Assembly (NCBI RefSeq): GCF_014639155.1
Contig: NZ_BMFT01000001.1
Location: 1,426,001 to 1,490,000, forward strand
Length of the DNA stretch: 64,000 bases
DNA from: Paenibacillus segetis
Lineage (GTDB): Bacteria > Bacillota > Bacilli > Paenibacillales > Paenibacillaceae
Direction: 5' to 3'
The notes below the pieces were generated by a model, which made no database searches, was not told where the DNA came from, and saw only the letters and a program-made list of their open reading frames with translations. Below are positions 46,796 to 55,208 of this stretch, piece after piece. A program made the position numbers and the translations under genes. Within the stretch, counting starts at the first letter, position 1; each line of letters starts with the position of its first letter.

Positions 46796-46851
46796 ACTTT
46801 TTCCTCATATTAAAATACGAATGTTCTGAGAAACACTACCCTTCCTTCTGC

Positions 46852-46878
46852 ATAAACCTGAACGTGTCCACATATGAT
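46852..46878 (+). promoter_or_regulatory. Possible sigma-E-like promoter before ylxY
   Basis: ATA (46852-46854), 16-base spacer, CATATGAT (46871-46878), resembling the ATA/CATACAnT pattern of mother-cell sigma-E. The -35 half is minimal, so the call is tentative. Confidence 0.35.
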
Positions 46879-46912
46879 GAGGACAAAACCAGGTTGAAGG
46901 GATGGGCCTGTC

Positions 46913-47899
46913 ATGAATCGAAAAAAATATGCAGTCATATTATTCTGTGTGATGACGGTGTTGGTCATTGGACAGTTTACAGGGGTTAGGGCGTTTGTAC
47001 AGGGTGTAGAGGGAGGGCAAAACGGTAGCTATGCATTTAGGCTGTTTAATGACGGTGAAGCGGAGAATACACTTCTTAGTAAAATTCAAGAGGAGGCCGC
47101 TAAGCGGAGAATTGAACCTGTAGATGCCGTAGTAGATCGTGTGTGGAAAGCAATCCCAGGGTATAATGGATTGGAAGTAGATATAGACAGCACGTATAAG
47201 AAGGCTAAAACAGCACCAGAAGGCGCGGAGATCCAGTATGTTTATCGGGAGATTAAACCCCGAATCAGTTTGGATGATTTGGAGCCACAGCCTATTTACC
47301 GAGGGAATCCAGCCAAGCCAATGGCCGCGCTGATGATTAATGTTGCTTGGGGCAATCAGTATATCGTACCCATGCTGGATACGTTAGATGAGGCTAAGGT
47401 AAAGGCTACTTTTTTTCTGGATGGTAGTTGGTTGAAGAAAAACGTTGAATTAGCTCAGGAGATTCAGAGACGTGGTCACCAGATTGAAAATCATGCATAC
47501 TCACACCCTAATATGAGTCAGCTTGATGAAAGTCGTGCCAGATTGGAAATATCCAAAACGAAAGATTTATTGAAGGAAAAGCTAGGTGTGGAGAATCGAT
47601 GGTTCGCGCCTCCATCTGGTGATTTTAATGATAGAACAGTTCGCCAAGCCGCTGATCAAGGGTTAAAGACGGTATTGTGGACTTTGGACACGGTGGATTG
47701 GAAAAATCCACCACCTAGCAGTGTAATTGCTAAAATATCAAAAAAAGTGGAACCGGGATCACTCATTCTAATGCACCCGACAGCATCGTCCAGTGAGGCT
47801 CTTAAAGAGATCATCCAGACCATACAGCACAAAGGTTTGAAGCTTGGAACGGTGGACGAGACACTATCTTCGAGTCGTGTTAATACACCGGGGAGTTGA
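46913..47899 (+). CDS. ylxY: YlxY-type polysaccharide deacetylase-like protein
   Basis: 328 residues. N-terminal signal/anchor helix (AVILFCVMTVLVIGQFTGV), an alpha-helical spacer, then a NodB-like domain. The metal-binding HAYSHPNM and the later RWFAPPSGDFND are kept, but the usual TFDDG motif 1 is replaced by MINVAWGN, so the catalytic Asp pair is gone. YlxY of B. subtilis occupies the same place. Likely a spore or envelope protein; deacetylase activity is doubtful. Confidence 0.88.
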   Translation: MNRKKYAVILFCVMTVLVIGQFTGVRAFVQGVEGGQNGSYAFRLFNDGEAENTLLSKIQEEAAKRRIEPVDAVVDRVWKAIPGYNGLEVDIDSTYKKAKTAPEGAEIQYVYREIKPRISLDDLEPQPIYRGNPAKPMAALMINVAWGNQYIVPMLDTLDEAKVKATFFLDGSWLKKNVELAQEIQRRGHQIENHAYSHPNMSQLDESRARLEISKTKDLLKEKLGVENRWFAPPSGDFNDRTVRQAADQGLKTVLWTLDTVDWKNPPPSSVIAKISKKVEPGSLILMHPTASSSEALKEIIQTIQHKGLKLGTVDETLSSSRVNTPGS

Positions 47900-47972
47900 G
47901 CATTCGGTCTTTTTTTGGTAGGATAAAGGATGCATTTATGTTTGTTAAATAAAAACTTAAGCTATGCTTGGG

Positions 47973-48032
47973 TCAGTTTTGCTTCGCAAAACTAAGTACA
48001 TGCTTACGAAGTCAGTTTTGCTTCGCAAAACT
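47973..48032 (+). repeat. Twin identical hairpins upstream of mlpA
   Basis: The 19-base palindrome AGTTTTGCTTCGCAAAACT occurs at 47975-47993 and again at 48014-48032, each an 8-pair stem with a TTC loop, each preceded by GTC. The second ends four bases before the mlpA ribosome site GGAGGG (48037-48042). Confidence 0.85.
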
Positions 48033-48048
48033 TATAGGAGGGCCTTTC

Positions 48049-49302
48049 GTGAAGAAGATGCAATTGAAAAACGGCCTGCGAGTGGTTATGGAGACAATTC
48101 CAACCTTTCGTTCGGTGTCGTTTGGCATATGGGTAAAGACAGGATCGCGCAACGAAAGCCCCGAGATGGGTGGGGTTTCACACTTTATCGAGCATATGTT
48201 GTTTAAAGGTACTGAGCGCTTTGAAGCAAAGGATATTGCTGAAGAGTTCGATGCCATTGGAGGAAATGTTAATGCTTTTACCTCTAAGGAATATACGTGT
48301 TATTATGCGAAAGTTCTCGACGAGCATTTGCCTATCGCGGTAGATGTGTTAGCGGATATGTTCTTCCGCTCACGTTTTGATGAAGAAGAGCTTCGTAAAG
48401 AGAAGAATGTTATCCTTGAGGAAATCTCCATGTATGAGGATACCCCGGACGATATGGTTCACGATTTGTTGTCCAGAGCTGCCTATGGTGATCATCCGTT
48501 AGCCTTGCCTATTTTGGGTACGGAAGAAAAACTGCATGCTATGGGTCCCTCACATCTACGGGAATATATGCGTCAGAAATATACGATTGAGAATACGGTA
48601 ATCAGTGTTGCTGGTAATATTGATGACAGCGTGATTGAATTACTGGAGAAGCATTTTGGTGATTTTAATAATCACGGAGTCCAAAGTGAGCCTGAACCGC
48701 CTACTTTTTTGGGTGGTTTGAAATTCCATCAAAAGAAGACAGAGCAAAATCATATTTGTTTGTCATTCCCGGGTTTGAAGAGTGGAGACCAACGTCAGTA
48801 TGCAATGGTTCTATTGAACAACGCGCTTGGCGGCGGGATGAGTTCGCGGCTGTTTCAGGAGATTCGTGAGAAGAGAGGACTAGCTTATTCAGTTTACTCC
48901 TATCATAGCTCTCATGCAGATAGTGGATTGTTTACAGTATATGCAGGAACAGCGCCTAAACAAAGTGTAGAAGTTCTTGATCTGACGAAAGAGATCTTAC
49001 ACGAAGTGTCGGTGAAGGGGATTAGCGACAGTGAACTTCGTAAGGGAAAAGAACAGCTCAAGGGAAGTTTGATTCTTAGTTTGGAAAGTACGGGTAGTAG
49101 AATGAACCGACTCGGTAAGAATGAGTTGATGCTCGGTAAACATTATACGCTCGATGAAATGATAGCACGGATTGAAGCAGTAACGATGGATGATGTTGAT
49201 TATGTGCTGAAAGAAATGTTCAAACAGCCGTTTTCACTTGCCATGGTTGGTTCATCAGATCGTGTGCTGTCGGGAATAAGGAGAGATGAACTTGTCATTT
49301 GA
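48049..49302 (+). CDS. mlpA: M16-family zinc protease MlpA (YmxG)
   Basis: 417 residues. Inverted zinc motif HFIEH ([14 protein letters not shown]) and the distal Glu in [14 protein letters not shown]-terminal half has [12 protein letters not shown]. Processing-peptidase type M16 enzyme, located as in B. subtilis mlpA. The frame runs upstream through the twin hairpins; GTG 48049 with GGAGGG six bases before is the start. Overlaps dut. Confidence 0.93.
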   Translation: MKKMQLKNGLRVVMETIPTFRSVSFGIWVKTGSRNESPEMGGVSHFIEHMLFKGTERFEAKDIAEEFDAIGGNVNAFTSKEYTCYYAKVLDEHLPIAVDVLADMFFRSRFDEEELRKEKNVILEEISMYEDTPDDMVHDLLSRAAYGDHPLALPILGTEEKLHAMGPSHLREYMRQKYTIENTVISVAGNIDDSVIELLEKHFGDFNNHGVQSEPEPPTFLGGLKFHQKKTEQNHICLSFPGLKSGDQRQYAMVLLNNALGGGMSSRLFQEIREKRGLAYSVYSYHSSHADSGLFTVYAGTAPKQSVEVLDLTKEILHEVSVKGISDSELRKGKEQLKGSLILSLESTGSRMNRLGKNELMLGKHYTLDEMIARIEAVTMDDVDYVLKEMFKQPFSLAMVGSSDRVLSGIRRDELVI

Positions 49303-49741
49303 TGTGCAAATTAACCGTCTTGCCGGGAATGAAGATATTGAACTCCCTCGCAAAATGTCGGAGCTAGCTTCTGGCTTCGATTTATACGCTGCTGTAACTG
49401 AAGATATTGTATTTCTTCCAGGGCAACGTGGGCTCGTTCCAACCGGATTGGCTATTGCGATGCCAGCAGGTTTGGAAGCGCAGATTCGTCCACGCAGTGG
49501 ACTAGCGTTCAAACATGGTATCACTTGCCTGAATACACCGGGAACGATCGACGCCGATTATCGAGGAGAGATCAAAGTACTTTTGATCAATCTTGGAGAA
49601 GAACCATTTACCATCAAACGTAATGAACGAATTGCGCAAATGGTATTCCAGATTGTACCGGAAGTTAATCTTATTCCAGTTGATGAACTTTCCGACACTG
49701 CGCGCGGTGCGGGTGGCTTTGGCCATACAGGAAAGAACTAA
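49292..49741 (+). CDS. dut: dUTP diphosphatase, trimeric type
   Basis: 149 residues with all five dUTPase motifs: [37 protein letters not shown] and GAGGFGHTG. Hydrolyses dUTP to dUMP. ATG 49286 is in frame, but AAGGAG (49278-49283) is two bases from it and eight from TTG 49292, so 49292 is preferred. It differs from the divergent dUTPases of B. subtilis prophage origin and occupies the place where ymxH lies in that genome. Confidence 0.93.
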   Translation: MSFDVQINRLAGNEDIELPRKMSELASGFDLYAAVTEDIVFLPGQRGLVPTGLAIAMPAGLEAQIRPRSGLAFKHGITCLNTPGTIDADYRGEIKVLLINLGEEPFTIKRNERIAQMVFQIVPEVNLIPVDELSDTARGAGGFGHTGKN

Positions 49742-49790
49742 CCTTAATCAGGAATTAATAACGATTAGCTGAATTTATGCTGCAAATTTA

Positions 49791-49842
49791 AAAGCTTACA
49801 ATACCAAGGCCATAGCGCTGCGGTGATTGTAGGCTTTTTTTG
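49791..49842 (+). terminator. Terminator after dut
   Basis: AAAGCTTACAAT (49791-49802) pairs over 12 positions, one wobble, with ATTGTAGGCTTT (49826-49837), then T run. Confidence 0.88.
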
Positions 49843-49884
49843 TATTGGCAGAATACAAAAGATGATGCAGAACGTAGCGAAGGG

Positions 49885-49998
49885 GACGGAATTGTTCTGA
49901 AGAAGCGGTAGCTTCGCCTTTGTCCTTGGATTTCTACCACTATAGGTTAATTAAATCAAGAAATTCAAGGACAACAGCGATCGGAAGAATAATCCGTC
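49885..49998 (+). repeat. Covarying hairpin element, copy C, upstream of dpaA
   Basis: Outer arms GACGGA (49885-49890) and TCCGTC (49993-49998). Inner arms TTGTCCTTGGATTTC (49920-49934) and GAAATTCAAGGACAA (49960-49974) pair over 15 positions with one G-U wobble. Shares TCTGAAGAAGCG, TTCGCCTTTGTC and ACAACAGCGATCG with copies A and B. A 63-codon open frame over it is not a gene. Confidence 0.82.
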
Positions 49999-50045
49999 AC
50001 CGTAGCGGTCACTATATTACGCCTTTTTTGTTACATGATCATTTT

Positions 50046-50074
50046 CACCACTTGATAGGCAATGGCATAAGATA
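50046..50074 (+). promoter_or_regulatory. Sigma-K promoter for dpaAB
   Basis: CACC (50046-50049), 16-base spacer, CATAAGATA (50066-50074), matching the mACm-16-CATAnnnTA consensus of late mother-cell sigma-K. dpaAB of B. subtilis is sigma-K controlled, so site and gene agree. Confidence 0.8.
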
Positions 50075-50111
50075 CTCTATACTGTGTTGCTTGGAAGGAG
50101 TGCCATTCTGA

Positions 50112-51011
50112 ATGCTAACCGGACTTACCATTCTCTTCGTTGGTGGAGATGCACGGCAGGTTGAAGTTATTAACAAATGTGTTGAAATGGATGCAATAGT
50201 AAGGGTTGTTGGATTTGACCGATTGGAATCTCCACTGACCGGGGTGTCTCATGAAACGCTCACGCCTAGTTTAATGGCAGGAGCGGATGTTGTCGTTCTA
50301 CCGGTCATGGGTTGTGATGACCACGGTGTCATCTTAGCACCGTTTTCTACTGGTGAACTAGTCTTGGTAAATGAGATGTTCGCTGCAATAAGGGAAAGTA
50401 CTCTGGTGTATACGGGAATGGCCAAGAGCTTCCTGAAAAAGATGTGCGCAGAATATGGTTTCCGGATGATAGAGCTACTTGATCGTGATGATGTAGCGAT
50501 ATACAACTCGATTCCTACTGCTGAAGGCGCCGTCATGATGGCTATACAGAATACTGATATTACTATCCATGGTTCGTCTTGTATTGTACTTGGAATAGGA
50601 CGGACGGGTTTTACTCTGGCGGAAACACTGCAAGGATTGGGAGCAACTGTACAGGTAGGAGTTCGACGAGAAGACCATGTTGCGAGGGCGGTGCAAATGG
50701 GCTGGAAGCCTTTTGCGACAACGGATTTGGCCCTTTATGCCGGCGATATCGACTTGATTTTTAACACAATTCCGACTATGATAGTCACAGCGCAAATCAT
50801 CTCGAAATTGCCCCGGCAGGCAGTCATAATCGACCTTGCCTCTGCTCCCGGTGGAACGGATTTTCGTTTTGCCGAAAAACGCGGAATCAAGGCTCTTCTT
50901 GCTCCTGGTTTACCTGGAATTGTAGCTCCCAAAACGGCTGGAATTATCATTGCGAATGCGATATATCAGTCGATTATGGAAGAGTTTCAACTACGGGGGG
51001 ATGAAGAGTGA
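50112..51011 (+). CDS. dpaA: Dipicolinate synthase subunit A
   Basis: 299 residues. N-terminal domain (TILFVGGDARQVEVINKCVE) and a Rossmann dinucleotide-binding domain (CIVLGIGRTGFTLAETLQGL). With DpaB it converts the lysine-pathway intermediate to dipicolinic acid in the mother cell. ATG 50112 follows GGAAGGAG. Overlaps dpaB by four bases (GTGA). Confidence 0.96.
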   Translation: MLTGLTILFVGGDARQVEVINKCVEMDAIVRVVGFDRLESPLTGVSHETLTPSLMAGADVVVLPVMGCDDHGVILAPFSTGELVLVNEMFAAIRESTLVYTGMAKSFLKKMCAEYGFRMIELLDRDDVAIYNSIPTAEGAVMMAIQNTDITIHGSSCIVLGIGRTGFTLAETLQGLGATVQVGVRREDHVARAVQMGWKPFATTDLALYAGDIDLIFNTIPTMIVTAQIISKLPRQAVIIDLASAPGGTDFRFAEKRGIKALLAPGLPGIVAPKTAGIIIANAIYQSIMEEFQLRGDEE

Positions 51012-51601
51012 ATTGGCAGGGGAAAACAGTAGGTTACGCCATAACTGGCTCGCATTGTACATTTGCAGAAGTAATGCCGCAGATCCAACGGTTTGTCGAC
51101 ATGGGGGCAAAGGTCGTTCCGATTGCTTCTCAAACGGTCATGACGACGGATACTCGTTTCGGAAAATCAGATAATTGGCAGAAACAGTTGAAAGATATAA
51201 CGGGGAATGATATCATTTCTTCAATTGTAGATGCTGAACCCCTCGGTCCAAGCAAACTATTGGACGTTCTGGTGGTTGCTCCTTGTACAGGGAACACAAC
51301 TAGTAAACTGGCTAATGCAATGACAGATAGTCCAGTATTGATGGCGGTGAAAGCCCAGCTTCGCAATAGTCGTCCTGTGGTCATTGCGGTATCGACTAAT
51401 GATGGATTAGGTTTTAATTTGGCGAATATCGCTAAGCTGATCGTTGCCAAATATATTTATTTTGTCCCGTTTGGTCAAGATAGCCCAGAAGGCAAGCCAA
51501 ATTCGCTTGTTGCCAGGATGGAACTGGTTCCGGAGACCTGTTATGCAGCACTCGAAGGACGTCAGCTCCAACCGCTTATTATTGAGAAATTTAAGTACTG
51601 A
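51008..51601 (+). CDS. dpaB: Dipicolinate synthase subunit B
   Basis: 197 residues, flavoprotein-like fold (VGYAITGSHCTFAEVMPQI, VVAPCTGNTTSKLANAMTDS). Partner of DpaA. Starts at GTG 51008 inside the dpaA stop with GGGGGGATGAA before it. Confidence 0.96.
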   Translation: MNWQGKTVGYAITGSHCTFAEVMPQIQRFVDMGAKVVPIASQTVMTTDTRFGKSDNWQKQLKDITGNDIISSIVDAEPLGPSKLLDVLVVAPCTGNTTSKLANAMTDSPVLMAVKAQLRNSRPVVIAVSTNDGLGFNLANIAKLIVAKYIYFVPFGQDSPEGKPNSLVARMELVPETCYAALEGRQLQPLIIEKFKY

Positions 51602-51671
51602 ACTCATTTACTAGGGGATTAATTTTTTAACTAATATAAATTGTGATGTAAGAAAAGGGGAGACGTGCCAG

Positions 51672-52706
51672 ATGAGCAAGACGAAATTTAATGTCGCCGT
51701 AGTCGGAGCGACGGGAGCCGTAGGAGAACAGATTATCGGATTACTAGAAAAAAGGGACTTTCCGGTAGAGAAGCTGAAGCTATTGTCTTCGGCACGTTCC
51801 GCGGGTACCGTACTTAACTTTAAGGGACAGGAAATTACCGTTGAGGAAGCTGGCCCAGACAGCTTTGAAGGCATTGATATCGCGCTGTTTAGCGCCGGTG
51901 GAGATGTTAGTAAGGAGCTTGCCCCGCATGCTGTACGCCATGGTGCTGTATGTATTGATAATACAAATGCATTTCGGATGGATCCAACTGCTCCGCTAGT
52001 TGTACCTGAAGTGAACGCTGAACATATCGACAAACATCAAGGTATTATCGCCAATCCGAATTGTTCTACCATCCAAATGGTAGCGGCTTTGAAGCCGCTT
52101 TACGATGCATATGGCATTTCACGTATTATTGTGTCGACGTACCAAGCCGTATCTGGTGCTGGTGCAAAAGCAATAAACGAAATGCTGCGTCAGAGCAAAG
52201 AGGTGCTAGAAGGCAAAGAAGTTAAACCTGATATTTTACCGGTTGGTTCACTGCCAGTGAAGCACCAGATCGCATTTAATGCGATTCCACAAATTGATAA
52301 ATTTCAAGATAATGGATATACACTGGAAGAGATGAAGATGGTACGCGAAACTAAGAAAATCTTTGGAGACGATAGTATTTCTGTGACGGCTACTTGCGTT
52401 CGTATACCCGTTGTATATGGTCACTCCGAATCGGTGTACGTCGAACTGAAGAATGACTATGACCTCGAAGCGGTGAAACAACTTCTTGCAGAGGCTCCAG
52501 GCATTACACTGGTTGATGATCCAGCATCTCAAGCTTATCCACTTGCAACGGATGCAGCCGGCAAAACCGATGTTTTTGTTGGTCGCTTGCGTCGTGACCT
52601 TGGTAATGAGCGTGGACTAAATTTGTGGATCGTTTCTGATAACTTACTCAAAGGCGCAGCATGGAACGCCGTACAGATCGCGGAGATCATTGCGGCGAAG
52701 GCGTAA
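51672..52706 (+). CDS. asd: Aspartate-semialdehyde dehydrogenase
   Basis: 344 residues. NADP site VVGATGAVGEQI, catalytic Cys in ANPNCSTIQMV, active-site region VSTYQAVSGAGAKA. Second step of the aspartate pathway to lysine/dipicolinate, Met and Thr. Preceded by AAAAGGGGAGA. Confidence 0.97.
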   Translation: MSKTKFNVAVVGATGAVGEQIIGLLEKRDFPVEKLKLLSSARSAGTVLNFKGQEITVEEAGPDSFEGIDIALFSAGGDVSKELAPHAVRHGAVCIDNTNAFRMDPTAPLVVPEVNAEHIDKHQGIIANPNCSTIQMVAALKPLYDAYGISRIIVSTYQAVSGAGAKAINEMLRQSKEVLEGKEVKPDILPVGSLPVKHQIAFNAIPQIDKFQDNGYTLEEMKMVRETKKIFGDDSISVTATCVRIPVVYGHSESVYVELKNDYDLEAVKQLLAEAPGITLVDDPASQAYPLATDAAGKTDVFVGRLRRDLGNERGLNLWIVSDNLLKGAAWNAVQIAEIIAAKA

Positions 52707-52800
52707 CGTATGGTGACGTATAATACATCAAGGTAGATTTAACACGGAAGAACGGAATGAAGTTACGCTTTACTCCGCATATGAAATTGGAGGAATACCC

Positions 52801-54024
52801 ATGCGCATTTTGGTGCAAAAGTTCGGCGGCACGTCTTTAGCTACGAAAGAAGCGAGAGGGCATGTCATTTCGCATATTAAACGAGAGCTGAACAATGGTT
52901 ATCGGTTAGTTGTTGTAGTTTCGGCTATGGGGCGTAAGGGAGATCCTTATGCCACAGATACGCTTCTTGGTCTAATCTCAGAAGGCGGCGGATCGTTGCC
53001 GGCGAGAGAACAAGATTTATTACTATGTTGTGGTGAAATTATTTCGGCAACTTCACTCTGCAGCCTGCTGCAGAGTGAGTTTATCTCCTCTGTCGTTCTG
53101 ACAGGGGCTCAAGCTGGTTTTAGAACAGATCAGCAATTTGGAAATGCTCGAATTTTGGATATCGTTCCTTCAAAAGTGCTTCAAGAGTTGGAACATAAGG
53201 ACGTTGTTATTGTGACTGGATTTCAGGGTCAAAGTCCTGAGGGTGATTTTACAACGCTAGGTCGGGGTGGTAGTGATACTTCAGCTACGGCACTTGGCGC
53301 CGCACTCCATGCTGAGATGGTAGATATATATACCGATGTAAATGGCATATTGACTGCTGATCCTCGAATCGTTGAAGATGCTAAGCCACTGGAATACGTT
53401 AGTTATGCTGAAATTTGCAATATGGCACACCAAGGGGCTAAAGTTATCCATCCTCGTGCAGTAGAAATCGCGATGCAATCAGGGATTCCCGTCCGAGTTC
53501 GTTCTACATTTTCCGAAAATGAAGGAACGCTTGTAGCGAACCCTGAAGGCTTTAAGGATGTTCAGACTGGAGTCGTGGACCGCTATGTGACAGGAATCGC
53601 ATACGTCGCTAACGTGACACAAATCACAGTTGAATCCCGAGGTAAAGCTGAAGACAATCTTCAATTAAAAGTATTTAAAGCAATGGCTGAAAATGACATC
53701 AGTGTGGATTTTATTAATGTAACCCCATCAGGTGTTGTTTATACTGTATTTGATTTCGATGCGGTTAAAGCAGAGACAATTCTTCATAACCTTGGATTAC
53801 AACCTCAAATTCTGTCTGGATGTGCCAAGGTATCCGTCATCGGTGGCGGAATTAATGGCGTACCGGGGATCATGGCGAAAATCGTCGAAGCTTTATCTGA
53901 GCAAGGGATTCAGATTCTACAATCAGCTGACTCTAATACAACGATTTGGGTGTTAGTAAATAAGGAAGATATGGTCCAGGCGCTTAGAGCCCTTCATGCA
54001 AAGTTTGAACTTGGACGCTGTTAG
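52801..54024 (+). CDS. dapG: Aspartokinase I (DapG type)
   Basis: 407 residues. Kinase domain (VQKFGGTSLA, GRGGSDTSATALGAALHAE, TADPRIV) and two C-terminal ACT domains (ITVESRGKAEDNLQLKVF onward, KVSVIGGGINGVPGIMAKI). By homology and location it is the diaminopimelate-inhibited isozyme. ATG 52801 follows GGAGGAATA. Confidence 0.95.
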   Translation: MRILVQKFGGTSLATKEARGHVISHIKRELNNGYRLVVVVSAMGRKGDPYATDTLLGLISEGGGSLPAREQDLLLCCGEIISATSLCSLLQSEFISSVVLTGAQAGFRTDQQFGNARILDIVPSKVLQELEHKDVVIVTGFQGQSPEGDFTTLGRGGSDTSATALGAALHAEMVDIYTDVNGILTADPRIVEDAKPLEYVSYAEICNMAHQGAKVIHPRAVEIAMQSGIPVRVRSTFSENEGTLVANPEGFKDVQTGVVDRYVTGIAYVANVTQITVESRGKAEDNLQLKVFKAMAENDISVDFINVTPSGVVYTVFDFDAVKAETILHNLGLQPQILSGCAKVSVIGGGINGVPGIMAKIVEALSEQGIQILQSADSNTTIWVLVNKEDMVQALRALHAKFELGRC

Positions 54025-54113
54025 TATAGATTAAATAATAGAGCGGATTTCGCGGAATTATATCTATGCCTGGGTAAGATGGGTGTCCGCAGAAGCTTGA
54101 AGGAGGAGAATCA

Positions 54114-54974
54114 ATGGATTTCGGAAGATTAATTACTGCCATGGTGACTCCCTTTGATGATCAGGGACTCATCGATTGGGAACAGACCAAAAGATTAATG
54201 GACTATTTGATCACAGACCAGAAATCCGATGCTTTGGTCGTATGTGGTACGACAGGTGAGTCACCAACAGTTACTGATGATGAGAAATTGGAATTGTTTC
54301 GATTTGCTGTTGAATATAGTGCAGGTCGGTGCAAAATCATTGCGGGTACGGGCAGTAATAGTACGGCGCATGCAATTCACTTAACCAAAGAAGCAGAGCG
54401 GTGTGGAGTTGATGGCGCCCTAGTCGTGGTACCTTATTACAACAAGCCTAGTCAAGAAGGTCTATACCGTCATTTCGAGGCGATCGCTAAATCTACCGAG
54501 TTACCTATTTTCCTATATAATGTACCAAGCCGTACCGTGATTAGTATGAGCGCAGAGACAACGCTTCGTTTGGCACAGGTTCCTAACATAGTTGCCACGA
54601 AAGAATGTGTTTTGGAACAGGTTGCGATAGTCGCTGGAGGCGCTCCAGAAGGCTTTAAGGTATACACTGGTGACGATTCAGCTACGTTGCCTGCGATGTC
54701 TATAGGTGCTTACGGTGTGATCAGCGTTGCAAGTCATGTCATTGGTGATAAGATGAAGCAAATGATTACTTCTTTCCTAGAAGGCCGAGTACTAGAATCT
54801 GCCAAACTTCATCAGGAAATCTTACCAGTATTTTCTGGTTTGTTCTCATGTCCAAATCCTGTTGGCGTGAAATATGCACTTAACGAGCTTGGAATCTCGG
54901 TTGGCTCAGTTCGTCTGCCGCTCATTCCACCAACTGAAGAGGAAGCTCGTTTTATTCGCAGCTTACTGAATTAA
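54114..54974 (+). CDS. dapA: 4-hydroxy-tetrahydrodipicolinate synthase
   Basis: 286 residues. GTTGESPT loop, Tyr in LYNVPSRT, Schiff-base Lys in VATKECV, and GYDDS-equivalent YTGDDS. Makes the branch intermediate used both for diaminopimelate and for dipicolinate by DpaAB. ATG 54114 follows AAGGAGGAG. Confidence 0.97.
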   Translation: MDFGRLITAMVTPFDDQGLIDWEQTKRLMDYLITDQKSDALVVCGTTGESPTVTDDEKLELFRFAVEYSAGRCKIIAGTGSNSTAHAIHLTKEAERCGVDGALVVVPYYNKPSQEGLYRHFEAIAKSTELPIFLYNVPSRTVISMSAETTLRLAQVPNIVATKECVLEQVAIVAGGAPEGFKVYTGDDSATLPAMSIGAYGVISVASHVIGDKMKQMITSFLEGRVLESAKLHQEILPVFSGLFSCPNPVGVKYALNELGISVGSVRLPLIPPTEEEARFIRSLLN

Positions 54975-55007
54975 GAAGCATAATTCCAAATAAATCTTGT
55001 TCTACCA

Positions 55008-55042
55008 AAAACCGTTGCCTTCCTAGAGGCATCGGTTTTTTT
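55008..55042 (+). terminator. Terminator after dapA
   Basis: AAACCGTTGCCT (55009-55020) pairs with AGGCATCGGTTT (55027-55038) with one mismatch, then T run. Confidence 0.88.
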
Positions 55043-55087
55043 GCAATAGTGCAAGGTAAGGATAGGCCTCCAAAGAAAGCATCCGAC

Positions 55088-55117
55088 TTGTTTTTTCTCA
55101 AATTAATCATGTATAAT
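55088..55117 (+). promoter_or_regulatory. Sigma-A promoter for RNase J gene
   Basis: TTGTTT (55088-55093), 18-base spacer, TATAAT (55112-55117). Confidence 0.6.
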
Positions 55118-55208
55118 GGTTTCAAGTGACTGGGTGCGGTGATTTTTAATTAAAATTAATAATAATAAACGATACGACGTCCAAATTAATTAGGAGGGTT
55201 AGATTGAT

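Noticed and set aside
47973-48032. CRISPR-like twin repeat
   Set aside because: Only two copies, the unit is a short perfect palindrome, and no cas gene is near.
49920-50111. 63-codon ORF between dut and dpaA
   Set aside because: It covers hairpin element copy C and the sigma-K promoter; no domain and no ribosome site.
52719-52724. TATAAT before dapG as a promoter
   Set aside because: No acceptable -35 at 16-18 bases; the nearest TTGCGG is 23 bases away.
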